Position numbers and translations under genes: made by a program. From contig WOFQ01000002.1 of assembly GCA_012184525.1 (NCBI GenBank), positions 62,001 through 126,000 on the forward strand: a DNA stretch of 64,000 nucleotides, written 5' to 3'. The first letter of the stretch is position 1. The number at the start of each line of letters is the position of its first letter. The notes beneath the pieces were generated by a model that was not told where the DNA came from, searched no databases, and was given only the letters and a program-made list of their open reading frames with translations. This document shows positions 63,845 through 64,000 of the stretch, piece by piece. Origin of the DNA: Xenoacremonium recifei (taxonomy: Eukaryota > Ascomycota > Sordariomycetes > Hypocreales > Nectriaceae).

Positions 63845-64000
63845 ATGGGCCTCCTCACCTGGCTCGGCCTGCGCCGGCGCAACCAGTGGGAGCGCCTCAC
63901 GCTGCTCGACCACCTGCTCTCCTCGCCGCTGACCTACCTCGCCATCCTCTTCTACCACGTCGTCCTGCGTCTCCGCGGCCGGCCCTTCCACCCGCCGCGC
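63845..64000 (+). CDS. N-terminal fragment of an unidentified gene, cut by window edge
   Basis: The first 52 codons are visible from an ATG in good context (CGCCATGGG). They read MGLLTWLGLRRRNQWERLTL, then DHLLSSPLTYLAILFYHVVL and RLRGRPFHPPR. The GC-rich, strongly codon-biased sequence looks coding. A hydrophobic helix at residues 28-41 may be a membrane anchor. Too little is visible to name it; anchored alpha/beta hydrolases often begin like this, which is only a guess. Confidence 0.6.
   Translation, partial: MGLLTWLGLRRRNQWERLTLLDHLLSSPLTYLAILFYHVVLRLRGRPFHPPR

Overview
The window is nuclear DNA from a filamentous ascomycete (Pezizomycotina, most likely Sordariomycetes). The reasons are short introns of about 48-72 nt with CTAAC/CTGAC-type branch points, widely spaced genes, and the gene content: Pth11-like and cAMP-receptor-like GPCRs, a GH76 mannanase, a terpene cyclase, Bfr1, Dbp7 and a fungal TMEM16. 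I see no tRNA, rRNA, CRISPR array, transposon or organelle DNA. Exon structures were built by hand from splice signals, phase continuity and family knowledge.

Left part (1-16.5 kb): the 3' part of a seven-helix receptor gene, an F-box gene whose first intron appears to be GC-AG, then a likely two-gene terpenoid unit. That unit is a class I terpene cyclase and, facing it, a 14-helix DHA2-type MFS exporter. The exporter promoter carries six CCGGAA/TTCCGG hexamers in about 200 bp. A large mitochondrial PPR protein follows, then a 3.4 kb stretch where I see no gene.

Middle part (16.5-41.5 kb) is mostly conserved housekeeping: RNA helicase DBP7, a small glycine-rich protein with a perfect CRE (TGACGTCA) and TATA box, tRNA m5C methyltransferase NCL1/TRM4, a mitochondrial Obg GTPase, a conserved Cys-motif protein with a very long upstream-ORF-rich 5' region, and BFR1 and RPB5 as a divergent pair. 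Then come a Pth11-like receptor, a microsatellite-rich 3.6 kb gap and an APH-type kinase-like protein.

Right part (41.5-64 kb): tubulin cofactor D, a GH76 mannanase, a 920-residue SH3 protein, and the most unusual locus (55.0-60.4 kb). There a small predicted membrane protein is divergent from a tandem duplicate of an unrecognised gene family. The two copies share all five intron positions and both flanks, but one has a roughly 57-residue insertion with a hydrophobic membrane-like segment that the other lacks. The duplicated unit also carried a copy of the 3' end of the neighbouring TMEM16/Ist2-like scramblase gene. The window closes with the first 52 codons of another gene.

I see no single large system spanning the window. 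The two local units worth attention are the terpene cyclase/exporter pair with its hexamer cluster, and the duplicated orphan family at 55-60 kb.
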